Shown one piece after another: positions 44,598 through 59,785 of a stretch of DNA of 64,000 nucleotides (positions are counted from its first letter, which is position 1; every line of letters begins with the position of its first letter). The stretch is from Rusavskia elegans. Its lineage: Eukaryota > Ascomycota > Lecanoromycetes > Teloschistales > Teloschistaceae. The notes under the pieces were generated by a model. The model searched no databases, had not been told where the DNA came from, and worked only from the letters and a program-made list of their open reading frames with translations. The position numbers and the translations under genes are program-made. Location of the stretch: NCBI GenBank assembly GCA_011316305.1, contig SAUG01000012.1:682001-746000 (forward strand). Reading direction: 5' to 3'.

Positions 44598-47500
44598 ATT
44601 CTCTATTCCGTCGTTCTATATTATACTATTTACTAATATAGATTGATTTCTAAAATCCTGGAATAAATTCCCGGCCTCTATTCCGTAGTTCTATCCGTAC
44701 GAATCTAATCCGAACAGTTTTTTTAAATTTCGATAAAAGGCTTTAGTCTGTATTCCGCTATTCTATATTATACTATCTGCGAACTCGAACTAGTCTATAG
44801 AGTTCTAGAAGCGGCCGGTTTCTATTCTATCGCCCGTCCGTATTTCGGTAGTATAGTCTGCCGGAAAGATAGAAGTATAGAAAAAGCCGTCGTATTTATT
44901 TACGTCGCTCGGTAGAAGTAATAATATCGGGTCCTATTATAAAATAGTATCCTATTATAAAATAAAGTCCTTTACGCCCAGCTATAGCTGCTAGTATAAG
45001 ATATTAGGTTCTATCCCAAGCAATTTTTAATATCGTTAGGCAGGAGGTAGAAACGAAGGTACCGGATTTAGTCCGCTATAATACGCCTATTAAAAGAGTA
45101 TTTAATAGTACGTAAATAGAAATATACGCGTTTTATAGAATCTATAACTCTAGTATAGCCTTATACGACCTTTAATATTGAAAGTTTGCCGTATATTAGA
45201 ATACTACCGTTTTCTAGAACTCTAGCGTACCCCGGGAGTTTATAATACTTTAAATATCCGCTATATTATTAAAGGCTGCTATACTCTGGTAGCTATATAT
45301 ATAGCTAGCCGAGCTCCCGCTTTATAGTAAAACTTCTATAACCGGTCTTTAGCCAGGAGAAACTCTATAGTTTAAACGATTCTATTTTGATTAGAAGCCT
45401 GAAACCGGCGATTTATATTAAATATAGTTAATTAAATCTATAATATTAAATAGAAAAAGTTAAAACTATAAGGATTTCAAGTAGATAATATTCCCGGTTA
45501 GTAAAATTATAAGAGTAAATAAGCTAAAATCGATAATAAATTTACTAGAACGGCTTTAGATATTCTAAAGAAAGTCCTCTGTTTAATAGCAGCTTGGCTT
45601 TTAAAATAGTCTATACCGCTGGATTAAAGCAGTATTAGGTATCTTGCCGTCTACTAGAGTGGAATAAAAGGTATAATAGGACGACTTACTCTAGAAAGTA
45701 TAGAGTACGTTATAAAGAAAACGGTATACGGCTTTTTTCTTATCTGTAGTTTTACCGACGATACTATCTATATAGCTATAACTATAGACTGCTTGCTATA
45801 ATTTTAAAGCTGGTAGGCCGTATTTAATAATTATTTAAATTTCGTAGCGGATGTACGTACGCGGAAAACTAAAATAATATTTCGGCTTTCGGATTAATAT
45901 AGATAAGATACGATCTAAGTATATTCGGGAATCTTTACCGTCTATAAAACCGTAAACTTTGTTCTAATCCGACTAGGTTTAGTATTATTCTTTAATTATA
46001 GTTACGGGTTATATAAACTACCTTAATAGTTTATTAATAGGTCTTTTACTATCTAAGTTTTATCTTCTATTTTAGATAGTATAGTATATTTTCCTATATA
46101 TTTATTAGCTTCTATTAACGTATAAAGTAGTAAGCGCCGCTTTATACTACTATAGTAAAATCCGATAAACGTTATATCTATCTACGGTCGGATTATATTA
46201 TTATTTAATAATAAAGTTTTTAGCGATAATATAAATAGGGAAACTATATTGATATTAGATTCTAAAAGCTAATTTAAAACTCTATACGATATCTTTCTAT
46301 CGGGCGTCCGACCTAAAATATTACCGTTAAAAATACTATTACTATTAAAGGACTATATTCGTTTATTACGATTCTAGTACTAGAATTAGACGTAGAAATA
46401 TCTTTAAATCTACTATTACTACCTTTAACGCTCCGGTTCGGCGAAATAGCTAGAAAATATATCCGCTAGTAGGTCCGCCTTTCTATTTAATTTCCTTTAT
46501 TTATCTATTACCGGTCCAGGTCCGATCCGATTTTATAGATACTTCGAGATAACCGCTAGCGTCTATAGCTTTAGATACTATTCGGAATAATAATAAACTT
46601 TATAGCTTTTCCGCCGCTATAGAAAACCTATCTATATACGAAATCGTTCGATTACGGTATTTAGGCGCTCTTTAGTAGCGAGGTACGAGATAACTTACCT
46701 ATATAAATAAATAATACTATAAAAAAACTATTTTACCGATTCTAGAATAATAGAATATTATTTTATAATATTAGAACACGTATCTGCTGATTTCTAAAGC
46801 TTGGCGGTTTTTACGACCACTCGATTTTATTATTCTCTTAAATATAGATAATAACCTCCCTCTCGCCTTCGCCTAAAGCCTGCGGGTATAGTATTCGTAC
46901 GACGATTATACGACGACGCTAGCCCGCGTAAAGGTATAGTATTCCACTTAGTACCGTACTAGCGCCGACCTCGATAATTTTATTAGATCTAAAAGTTATA
47001 AATCTATAGATACTTTTTATTTCTATTATTATAAATACTATATAGTATATATAATCTACGAAGCCGTAGATATTAACTACGATTAAATAGAATATTAAAA
47101 TAGAACGCGTTTCCTATAATATTAATACCGAGCTATCCCTGAATATTATATTAAATACGACCTTCCTTGCTTAATATAGTACGCTGCTTTTATTACCTTC
47201 GAGATATATTATATTTAGGCGTCGGTTTTCTATTAGGTAAAGAATTTCCCGCTATTATAACGGAAACTGTACCCGCGATACTATCTTTATCCGATCTTTA
47301 AATCGGCCCTTCCTTATTTATTTTTAGCTGTATCTATTATATTATAGGAACTAGTCTCTAAAACGGCAGATAATAGTCTACGAAATAGGCCGAATCTACG
47401 TTATAGTTTCTATCTACTTTATTATTTCCGAAGATATACTAGCGTAGTAGTATTATAGGCCTATATAGTCTACTATTATTAAAGGAAGAAAAAGAAAGAT

Positions 47501-49994
47501 TATACGGCTAAAATCCGTCGTACCGCCGTCTTTTAATAAAATTATTAGAATACCGATAGAAATATAAAATCCAGGTCTACTTCTATAGTATTAAAATTAA
47601 AACAGGTCTAAAGGCCAGAATTTAACTAGATAGACGTCCTCGATTAAAAGCTTCGCCTATAATAGATTATAATAGGGATCGTTTTATATAGTAGTTTGTT
47701 CCTAAATACTTTACGGTATACGATATATACGTTAGTTTTACGGATAATATTAGATATTTTATATTTTTATCTATAAACGATATATAATTGGATTTTATAT
47801 TTCGATACTATATATATGCTTTTCCAGTATTCTTTCCTTTAATAGCAGAAGGTACTATACTTTTAACTAGGATAGTAAAATAGCCAGTTTCTCTATACTA
47901 TATTAATAGTATAATACTTTTTACTACGAGAAAGTTTTTTTACTTTTCTATCTTTTTTTTATAGGTTTTTCTTTTTTATTCGTAGTAATATTATATACTA
48001 TTCTATTAGTAAAAGTAAAAAGATTACTAAACTCGTCTACTTTACTAATACGTTAAAATACGATATTAGTACGAATTTCTAGCCTATAATCTATCTCTGC
48101 AGATATTTTATACTATTTTATCATACGACTATTATAGAATATACAAGACGATATATAACTTTTTCTATAATAACCTTCGTTTATTAAATATATTTAAATA
48201 TATCTTTTTAATATTCTAAAGACTGCCTGCCTCGAAGGCAGTTCGATTTCTCTACTAATTAACTACTATAGATATACGCTAAAAAAAGCGCGCGTCTAAA
48301 AGTAGTATCCGTTATATATAGACGCGTCTATCTATATAGAATTAATATTTACCTTCTACTTCCGCTTTAATATTAGAGTTATATTAGTCAGGAAAATCTT
48401 TATTAGCAAAGACTATTAACGTAGATATTAATACCGTAAATTAAAGGAAGCGTTTATTAGTCGATACAGAGGTAATTATTATTACTTTCGTAACGCCTAT
48501 TCGATATACCTATCTATACGCACTTATATATCTTTAATAGCGAGAATCTATTAAAGTTCGCTATATTATTAATACTATCTATTCTTTCGGCGAGTCTTTT
48601 TTAGAAGATAAAACTATAGGGTAGGACGAAGACTGGAGTTATTTAAGGTTTCGTTAAAAGAAGACGTTAACTATTTAAATAGCTGAATATATCTATTAAC
48701 TATATTTAATTTAGATAGCTATTTATTGCTACAGATATTTAAACAGCTTTTATCTATTTACTTTAAAGTAAATAAAGAGGACTATAAATATTATTATATT
48801 TGCAGGCACGCTGACCTATTATTATAAACTTTATACCTGGTCTTTGATTTTTTAAAACTGTCTAGTATTTAAAATTGATATAGTAAAAAGATACGAATAG
48901 CTTGGTTATTATAGTCTTTAAAAAAGAAATTTTAAAGGATCTTTAATAGAAACTATATAAGGCTGCTATAGTCAGCTTTTGCTTTTACTCTAGTAATAAT
49001 AATAATCTATACCTAAATCGATTCGAAGTTCTCTAATATATATTAACGTCGGAGGACAACGTATAGCTTTATATACTATCTCCTTCCGATAGCTGACTTA
49101 TCTCTTATATGTAGAAAAAGGTAATAAACCCTTAAAAACGTTGTAGAAAAAGCGCAAAATTGTTATTTTAATATTTACGAAAACCATTGAAATAGAGCAC
49201 GCAGCGCTTGCTATATATATCCTATATACAATCTATCTTTTTATTTAGAAATAATATAAAATTTGGGAATTTAGTAATAACGCCGTACTTTTTCTAAACG
49301 ATTCTACGTGCGTATCTGCGTATAAACCAATAATAAAGGATATCTTTAAAGATCGTCAAAACCGTCTTTTATTATATTAAGGTACGATTTCTGTAAATTT
49401 AATTATCTGATAATTTTATAGATATTTCACGTATCCTCCCGCGTGCAACGTATATAAAAGACTTTAAAAATTAGGAATTTCTTAAATTCTATAAAATTAG
49501 AGAAAACGTAAATTATATATTCCAGTTCTAATATAGAAGAAAAAGCTGCCGTTATTGATTTTGACCTCTATAGTTATCTATATTCCAGCTTTTTATATAC
49601 TTTTATATAATCTCTGTTTATATAATTACCTTTACTCTGGCTTTTTAAACGCTTTTCTATTATTACTAATTCGCCTAACTCTATAATAGATCGACGAGAT
49701 TCTAAACTTTATTTATACCGTTTAAATTAGAGAAAGAACGGCTATTATTTTACCTACTAGTTATTAGATATTATCTAAAAACGCAAACTCGTTTATATCT
49801 AAAAGATCGTAGAACTACTTTATTCCTATATATCTTCTAGATAATAGAAAAAAGAACTGACGGTCGTACTTTTTACTAACTATAATCTATTCTAAAAGTA
49901 ATTCGCTATAGACCGTAATTACTTTACGGATAGATATACGAAGCTTATATCTAAAAAGATATAGAAGCTTAAAACTAGATATAGCGACGGGATA

Positions 49995-50278
49995 CTAGAA
50001 CCGGCGCCGCTTGCGCAAGCGGTAACAGATAGTTTCAGTAAATTAGAAGATAATTCTAGGGTATTCCTTTACTAATATAGTATAGATTTCGTACTATACC
50101 GGGTTCAACAGATAGTATAATAGGCCTAAAGCTCAGGCGCTAATAACGTAGAATATATTTACCAGGACCCCGATTTAATAGATAATCCCGCTGCTGAACT
50201 GGATTTCGATATAACGGCCCTCGCTATAGCCGACGGTAATAATTAGAATATCTTTTCTAAAAAAGTAGTACTATAAAT
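49995..50278 (+). pseudogene. decayed coding sequence, unknown
   Basis: About 93 codons on the plus strand with only a few TAA/TAG stops, reading EPAPLAQAVTDSFSKLEDN at the start and NPAAELDFDITALAIADGN further on, a clearly protein-like composition. Codons with CA (CAA, CAG) survive here, so mutation is lighter than around it. Family not recognised. Confidence 0.4.
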
Positions 50279-53200
50279 TTAAAAGAATAGTAATAACTAC
50301 GGCGTAGAATTTTTAGGCCTAGAAGTTTATATAGTAGATAGCTAATTATACCTTTAATAGATAGCTTTAGAAATACTAACGCCTGATAGACCGAAATTAT
50401 AGGAGGTAAGATTAATCCGAATACGATAGATTAAAAGAGAAGATAAGATCTTTATATTAAAAATGGCTTTCTAGATAGAATAGTCAGTACTTTTAACTAT
50501 ATTACCTTACGGAAACTAATAGCTATTAGGCTGGAAAAATAGAAAAAGATAATATTAATTATAACGCTGCGCAGATAAACCAGACCGGATATAAAGTCTA
50601 TTATATTCTATAACCCCGTAAGGAAAAGGTTGTTAGATACGCTACTAACGGATATACCTCTAATAGATACGCTACTAATACTAGAATAACGGGTATTAAA
50701 AAAGTACCCGGAATATACTCTAATATAAAAATAAATTAATCTAAAATAAAATCGACTCTATATAAACTAATCGCGGTATAGATAATCTAAACGGGCTTTA
50801 GAAACAAGATATAAATCGAGGCTAGAATCCAAGGTCCAGCGGTAGGATCTAAAAGACGTTATAACGATTACGACTCTGACGCTAAAAGATAAAGCGAGTC
50901 GAAGAAGATAGATCTAGCCGTTAAGCGTACGAAGCTCTAAGTCGATAATAGAGAATCTATAATAGGACCGGAAGGAGAGGTATAGGAAAAGATAAACGTT
51001 AAAATCCTAATATCCCGGCGTCTAATTACCCGGCCCAAATATACGCGCGGGCTAAAGCCTTCCCTATACTATATTAGCTAACTCTATTAATATTACTATC
51101 GGTATTATAAAATATTATAGCAACTAGTATAATAGATAGGCGTTTAGTTTCTACTAGTATTACCGTTAACGTTTATAAAATTCTAAGGTAACTAGTAGAA
51201 TAGATAGACGTTTGGTTTCTAAAAAGATATATAGTTATAGTTATCTATTAAATAATAAGAAAATCGCTATACTAAAGTAATATTAATACTAGAATCTACG
51301 CGTAGCTTTATAATAAAAGTAAATAACGAAGTTAACGTTTTTTATATACTATAAAGAAGTAATATAAAGCCCGAGTTAACAATATCGTTTACGTTTCGTT
51401 TAGATTTTCTATTATAAAGCGAGCTATACTATCTTATAATACTTTTCTAATAAATTTAACGTATTTACGGTTTAATAGATAGTCTAGGATTTTATCTAGG
51501 ATTTTATCCTCGTCGGTTAGAAAATTATTAAACTTTGCTATACCCGCTAAAGAAAAGTAATAGCCAAGATTTCCTATCGTAAATAATTACGAAAGAAATA
51601 TAAGGCGGCTATAGTTTACTCTAATATTATAGAGTAAATAGAAATCGCAGACGATAATAGATTTAGATATCGATATATTCGGAAAATTCCTAATCCTATA
51701 AAAACTAGTACTAATAATCTACTCTATCTAATCGAATATAATAGGGACTATTAAAGTTTGCGAGTCGAAATACTATATACGCCGAGGTATCTGCTTAGTT
51801 ATATTATAGCGAAAGATATCGCTAGGGGACTAATTATAGTCTACGATATTCTATCGGTACGAGTTATTCTTTCGACCGACGTCGAGAAATAATCCTCTAC
51901 GACTAAAAGGTAATAAGCGCGAAAAGACTATTAGATATAGAAGATAGGAAAGATTTTTACTAGTTTCGATATATTTCTAGTAAACGCTCGGACTACTAAA
52001 CTGGAATAGTCGGAAGCCGGATTATAGTAAAGCAGGAATCTAAACTTTTCTAGAAATCAAATAATATCTAAAAGGTCTCTTTAAATACCTCGTTAAATTT
52101 AGGCTCGCGATCTATACTACCGGGGTCTATAATACTACTATTATTATCGCCGATATTATCTATACTATTCTAGTCTATAACCGTTTCTACGAAAGATACC
52201 CCGGTATCTATAATATATATAGAAATATAAATCCGTACTTTTATAGTTTTATAGATTTACTAAATTCTAAAGAAAATAGCTTCGATTTACCGAACAGTTT
52301 ACTCTAGCGATTTTAAAGAAATATAATATTTCTCTAACGCGTCGAGCTTCTCGTTTAGCTAGTAAAGCTATTCTCTTACGAAATTATACTACTAGCTGGC
52401 GGGAACAGTATCTTTAGCGATAAAAAAAACCTTGTCCGACTCTATAAATAATATATAAGTTAAGAGAAAATCCTATTATACTAACTAGAAAAAGATCTAT
52501 CGCGGATTCTTATCTATTATAAAGCCCGGGCTATAGCGTATAGAGGAAATCGAATAGTCGTTTACAGTAGCCTAGCAGTATCCTTTTACTTTAAATTCTA
52601 CGAAAAGCTCGGTAGGATCTTTATAATCTTTAATTTTAAAATCTCTAAATATCGGGAAGATACTATAAAGTTTAATATCGAAGTTATTAGAATAGTAGTA
52701 AAAAGCTTTCTACAAGAACCGTATTAGTACTAAAGCTTTCTTTTATATTTCTAGTCGGGGTTCTAATATCCCGACGGGAGCTCTTTTAAATATAGATATA
52801 TCTATTAACTCGATATTAGTATACGGGTTAAAGCTAATAAATAATATCAAGGACTATAATAATTTATAGCCAGAATATTTACTATATTTCTATCTCTCCT
52901 TTTACGTATTTATAGATAACCTTTAGAGCTTTTCCCAATCGTATTAATAGAACTATAAATAGTGCGAACTCGGGCGGAAACGCGGGAAGCGGGTATAGTA
53001 TCTAATAAACGCGGAAGCCGCGTAGTATATACCGCCCCTCGTTATTTATTATTAAATAAAGATAATATCGGGGAAGGATAACAACTATATCAGGCTCGTA
53101 GGCCGCCGAATTTATAATTACGAACTATATATACTCCTATTAGACGTTCGATAGCCTGAACGCCTAATTAATATTGCTTTAGCGATTACTACGAGGTTCT

Positions 53201-56200
53201 ATATCTTTATATTTAAGATTAATTATTATAAGCGACGATTTAGTATCGGAGTCGAAAATAGTAAAAACTCTATTTATCGGAAAAGACGCTGTAAATATCG
53301 TATCCTCTAGAAAAAAGGCGCAGTCTAGTTAACTTTCTTCGAAATCTTTAATAAAATATTCTATCTATACCGCTATATTCTCGTAGATAATCGCTTCGGC
53401 TTTAGCCGCTATTTAATTACTGGTTATATAGTAGTAGCTGCGTTTAACCTTTATTAAAAGTAGATAATTATATATCTTGGAGGGAAGATTATATTAATAG
53501 TTAAAAATATTTCGAAGAAAAGGAAACGAGCGGATATATTATCTAAAAATCGGGTCGTATATAGTAAACCTCTTTAGTTTATAGATATATACGGTTTTAG
53601 ACTTTATTCGATCGTATATAGATCGCCGAAAGTAGATATAGAATAACTTATTCTATATCTATTTTTCTAAACTACAGCTAGTAAACTATAGTATATTAGT
53701 ATTAGAGGCGAGCGTACTAAATTGCAGTTCGACGTAGTAATAGAAGCCCGTATACGGTTAATTCCCTTATTATAATTAGGAAATACTCGGCCTATATAGT
53801 CTACTAATCCCCTCGTAAATAAACGTAGTAATATTTAATACTTGGATATCTATCCCTACAAAAAGTAACGAGCTTTATAAATATAAAAGTCTTTAATAGG
53901 AAAGTGGTATATTCCTATACCTTTTTATATAGGTAGGCGCTATCTTTTAGCTATAATCTTCGGGTAAACGGCTTTTTAAATAACGTTAATCCTCTATTAT
54001 TCTGCGGTAGCTTTAAAAATACTATCCAGCTAGACTAGAAATCCCGCTTTATATTAGAAAAATATATTCTATAGTTTATTAATAACCTCTTCGCTAGAAG
54101 TATAGTAGTCTTTTTTAAACGTTTCCTCTTTAATATTATACTAGTTATTTATCTCTTAAATATACGCGCGGATTATACTATACTATTCTAGATAAACTTT
54201 AGATAAAATAGTAAATATAGTTTTATATCTACCGTCTATTCCCCCGAAGCTATTTAGTTTAATACTATTCTGTTTTTCTATAAAAAACTTCCTACGCGAA
54301 AGAAATTAACAACGCTTTACCGGAGTCTTAAAGGAAAACGTAAAATCTAAAAGTATTACAGTATTCTTATATATAATAGGTCCGGTACAGACGTTAAAAT
54401 TAATAAAACGATCTATAACTATATAGAGTCAGCACTTTAAAAAGATAGTATTTTAAATAAATTCTAGAAATTTTCGACGTACCTTTTACTTTATAGGAAT
54501 TCTATATCTATTTATCGACTGAATTCTAATTATATAGAATATATATAAATACCGGTAACCGTTTATATATTTAAAGATATTCGTTCTAGATTTTCTTTTT
54601 AGTATCCGGAACGGACTTCGGTAGATTTTTTAGTAATAGTAATAGTACGTATAAAAGCTAGGCTAGGTTTAGATTAATATTATTAATAAGTATCGGAATT
54701 CGTACTATTAAATACCTTACTTCTATCGAGGGTACGATATAGTTCTGTTAAAACTACGGCTATTAAATACCTTTTAGTTATATAGTTATTAACGGATCTG
54801 AGTAACGTAATATTAGTAAAAAGTCTAAAACTGCTATCTATATTAGTATTCTAATAGAATAGCTCGTTATATAGTAATTTAGTAATCGTACGAAAATTTG
54901 TATTCCGCCGGGAGCCTATAATAAGACGGTAGGTAAAGACGATACTAGTAATTCTAAATAAAGCGATCGATTTCTAGCTTTATCTATAGGTAACGAATCT
55001 TTATCTTCTATTATAAACTATATACGCAGGTATATTAGATAGCAGCTATAGTTTTTTTAATACAGAGTTAGTTATTGTATAGAGGCGTTAAATAATACCT
55101 TAAATAGTTTAAAAACTAATTCTAGCGACTCGTATACCGCTGCGTACCTAGATCAAATAAGTAAATAGGACTATACTATCGACGTTTATTAATAGAGCGG
55201 TTAAACCTTTTACCTTCGCCGAAACGAATAAATTTTTATATTCGGAAATAGAAAATATTCGCTTTTAACTCGTTATATATATATTTACGTTAAACAAACT
55301 CTAGAGTCCTTTTATATATAGTTCTTTTTAAATTAATCGTAATATAGCGACGGAAGGCGAGTTTCCGGATAATCTAAAATCGAGTTATAATTTATAGGTA
55401 CCGTCGCTAAAGCCTATATTCTAATACGGTTAAAATACTAATTTTATCTTTTATACTATTCCTTTTCTCTTGGTATAAGATATAGTATAGCGAGGTAAAG
55501 CGAGGTTCTAGATAGCTTCTAAATCTTAATTTATAATTTAAATACTGTCGCCGAAACCTGAAATCCTAGAACCCGATACGGTAGAAGTATTAAGTTAATA
55601 TATTCTTTAATATCCGTCTTTTCTCTTAATATAAAATATAGTATAATAAGGTAATATAAAATCCCGTCTAATTTAGAATTATTATTTTATAGAAATTAAT
55701 AGTATCGTACCTGGAACTATAGTTTACCTATAACGTCCAGAAATTATTAAAGATAAAAACGATCACTTTTATAAATAGTATCCGCCTTCTCTTTTCTAAT
55801 TCCTTTTTCTAACTTTTTACCGTTAAATAAGTATAGTAAACTAGAAAACCGACGACTTTAAAACCCGCTTCGCTCGATTTTATAACTTAAATAATCTAGC
55901 GGACGTTAGTATTATATTTAAGACCGTATACGATTCTATATAATCGCTTTATAATCTAGAGTTTCCCGAGGTATTCTTTAAAGACAGGTAATTTCTAGAT
56001 TAATTCTACAACTTTATTAGCTGTAATAAAATCTTCGACTAGATAAAGATAATTATCTATAAATTCCGTATATCTATATATAAAAAGTAGGTTATATTAT
56101 ATATATCGAATCGATATATAGCTAATAGATACTAGACGATAGTTTCTAGATATTAAAGAGATCTAAAGATAGGGACGCCGCGAAATATTTAGTTATTATT

Positions 56201-57281
56201 TTATCTCGATTCGAGTACGATCGTCGTCTTCCTCCGAGATTCCACTATAGAAGCTATTACTTTACTAAAACAGATCTTTTAAAAGATAGATAGAAACGCT
56301 AGATAGAATATCTACTTTTATTAAAAGAAGGTATTAAGTCGGGGTCTAGTAAGAAAGCGGAGATCTAGAAGGCGTACCGTAGAATTAAAGACGTAATAAG
56401 ACGTATATATATACCTAATTACTTAAAGACGTTACTAATATTAAATAATAGCTGACTTTTTAATAGTAGCTAGTATCCGCCGTAATCTAATAATATATAT
56501 AATTTCTTTTCCGAACGATAAATCCGAAGGAAATAAAGATAAAAATAAAGATAAAAATAAGATAATAGTACTCTGATCGCCTATTTACGTAATCGATAGA
56601 ATTAAAGAAACTGCCGTAACGGATCTAGCGGCTACGATATTATACAGTATATTACTATTCTATAACTAGAACTGATAATAATTAATAAAAAATATTATAT
56701 AACGACTTGAAAGATCGGTATTAAGTTATTTTATATCGAGTCCGACGCCAGCTAATTAAATATATAATTTCTTTATTTTAATTCCAGTACTATAAATCAG
56801 ACGCTGGTTATAATAATCTAATTCTTTATTATATCTAAATTTCTATTATAACCTTGTACGTATCGGTCGAGTTAATAATATATAAACCAGCGAATAAATA
56901 TAACTATTCGAAATAATATATAATAGGTTAGCCGTAGAAAAATATTAAAGACTAAAAATATATTTCTAGAATATATTTTCTTTTTTAAACTATTTTCTTC
57001 TTAAATTATATCTTCTACTATTTAAGTTCTTTAAGCTAATTCCTACTTTATCGCTTTTAAAAGTTACTATTATATCCTGTACGAGGATTTTATCTACCCG
57101 CTTGCTTATTATAATACAGTTATATTTAAAGTTATAGGTCGGAGCTTTAGTATAAAGACTTTTTCGAAACTTTCTAGACTTTATTTACTCTTTAGAAATA
57201 TATATAAAAGCTATTAAAAACCGTTCCGTTTAAATAGTACCGAAATATAAAAGAGGAAAACCTATAAAGGAAAAGCTAACC

Positions 57282-59250
57282 GTAGAATATTAGAATACTA
57301 TTAAAGCCCCGAGCTATAAAAAAAGGAAAAAAAAGCTAATTATTAAATATTAGAATAGTACGGATTTTAAAGCCCTAAAATCTTAAAAAAGGAAAGCTAA
57401 TACTAATAATCTGGATAATAGATTAAAAAAGAAACGTACTCTAGCTATTTCTACCGCTACTACGGTTTCCGGTTTAGAGGTTATAAGGCGGGACTAGACT
57501 CGGCCGAAACGTAATTTAGTAACGGATAGAAAGATATTATTTAATTCGGACGATAGTTTAACCGATAATAAGAAATATTATCCGGGGCTAGATACCGATA
57601 ACGACGTTTTAATAAATAATTCTTTAATAACCAGTTCTCTAACGAGCGATTCTATAATAAGAGATTTAATAGATTCCGTATCTAATCTAATAGTAAAATT
57701 CGAAGATCTGATTTCTATACGCGTTCGAATATTATTAAAGGCGAGAAGCAGGAATAAAATTATAGCAGTAAAACCTTAAAGGATTCTAGAACTCCTACTA
57801 TCTGATCCAGTATTAACTATTAAAAATCTGATCTCTAGGCGTATTTAAATACTATAGGATACGAGAAATAGAAGTAAAATTATAGTAGTAATACCTCGAA
57901 AAACTCTATAGCTTCTACTATCCATTTATATCTAATTAAAATACTAAAGAGCTCGAAAGTAACGTTCGAAGCCGATTAAATAAAATAGCGAAAGATAAGC
58001 TGCCTAATTTTTAGGTTAATAGATTTTAAATTCTGATTTCGTATATTCTCGAATCTCTTTTTTAATTCTTATACGAGATTAACGGTAACGGCGGGCTTAT
58101 TAATTCTATAGGATAAGGAACGGTATTAACGAAATAGATAAAAAAATAGTATAGAAACAGTATAGTAGAAAATAGGGAAGTTATAAAGCCGATAAAGTTA
58201 ACGTATAAAATCTTATTTATAAAGTATATCTAGTAAAGTCTCGTTTAGCTCTTTACCTAATAATATTATACCGTTTTTCCCTATATCGTCTACTAGGGTT
58301 TAATAAATAACCGTTAGTAGTAATAATTAGAAGGATTCTGAAAATATCTTTAATAGTCTTTTATTAGGTAGATTTATAAGCGCTTTCTTTATAACGGTTC
58401 TAAAAGATTTAGAAGGATTGATTATCGCTATATCTTCTATATTTTCTTTATAATCCCGCTCTTTATTATTTCCTTTACCTATTTTCTCTACGGCCTCTAC
58501 AGTAGCCTTTTCTGCCGTATCTCTATTATTAAATAAACCTAAAGCTTTTCAAATTTAAGTAAAGATCCGGTTATAGAGCCGAGATTACTCGTTTTACTTT
58601 AGGTCGTTAAACTATTAATAGAAGAGTAATAATCTAGATAGTATAAAGCGCTTGCGCTATATTACTAGAAGAGGTAATTATAGCTTCTAATATAATCGCT
58701 AAACTGCTAGGCGTCTTTATCGGCTTTAAATCCAGTAGTTCGAGTAGGAATATAAAGTTATACGACTATATCGATAAAGTCTTTTTTATACGGTAGTTTT
58801 CTATTAACTGCTATAGATTTAATAGAGACGAGTAGATTTATATAACCATATTATATTATAACGATTACCAGACTACGCCGATATATATATTTTTATTTCG
58901 TTAGAAACGCGCGTAGATAATTCCGCGTTTAGATATATATACAGTTTACTATATTACCCCTGCTAATAATTTTTAAGCTTTTACCGAAGTCTATTAGCAA
59001 TATAATATCCTTTTATAATTTAAAGAACCGGGTAAAGTAGCTAATATATCGTTAATTTTACTAAGTAAAAAACCTTACTTATCTATTTTAAGTAAACAGT
59101 TCTAATCTATTCAGGCAGCCTTTTGATAATATAGTCGTTTAATACCTTTTTTTAGTCTTTCTAGAAGATTAGTCTCTCTATTTAAAAAGGTACGTACTAT
59201 AATAGTAATACCTAAACTTTAAGATAATTATCTAAACCTCTTTTCGCTAC
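57282..59250 (+). pseudogene. decayed coding sequence, unknown
   Basis: The first 165 codons or so (57,282-57,777) contain only four stops, all TAG/TAA. They include two imperfect copies of a basic segment (APSYKKRKKK and ALKS*KRKA, each preceded by a Tyr-stop-Asn that would be Tyr-Trp-Asn before C-to-T/G-to-A change). An acidic Ser/Asp region follows. The same frame can be followed with more stops to about 59,250. It could be the C-terminal part of a large transposon-borne protein. No catalytic motif recognised. Confidence 0.4.
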
Positions 59251-59691
59251 TTTAAATATTTATTAATCTCCTACCGGCTAATAATCGAGCGACGACTCTT
59301 TAATATTTTAACGATTTTAAATACGCCTTGGATTATAGCGACTATAAACGACGAGGCGATATATTATCTTTAGTATTAGGCGACCGAATAGACGTTATTA
59401 AAAGTTTAGTAGAAGATTCTAAAGCCGCTTCGATATACGTTTTAGATATAGACCGGGTTAGAATTAAAATCTCTGGAATTATCGGCGAAATTTTATAGAT
59501 AAAGAAAGAACTCCGAATATTATAGCGCTAGCTAGTAAGCTAGAGCCCTAGTTAACGACTACTAGCGTCGTAGGGTATACCTATATCTATTACTATAGTC
59601 GTTTCTTCTATTTAATAGATATTAACCTTTCTTTAAATATTAGTTAAGCGATTATACGGGTTAGATTATCCCGTTAAAGAATTTCCGCCCT

Positions 59692-59785
59692 TAGAGAAAA
59701 GAGGGAAAGGAAGGAAAGGAAGGAGGAAGGTTAAAAAATAGAGAAAAAAAAAAGAAAAATAGAAGAAAGGAAAGAAGAAAGAAAA
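59692..59785. repeat. homopurine tract
   Basis: About 94 bp almost wholly A and G on the plus strand (GGAAAGGAAGG-type units). It contains no CpA or TpG, so RIP could not alter it. Confidence 0.75.

Noticed and set aside
48228..48246. Small hairpin CTGCCT...AGGCAG
   Set aside because: Only a 6-bp stem in an unidentified mutated region; too short to interpret.
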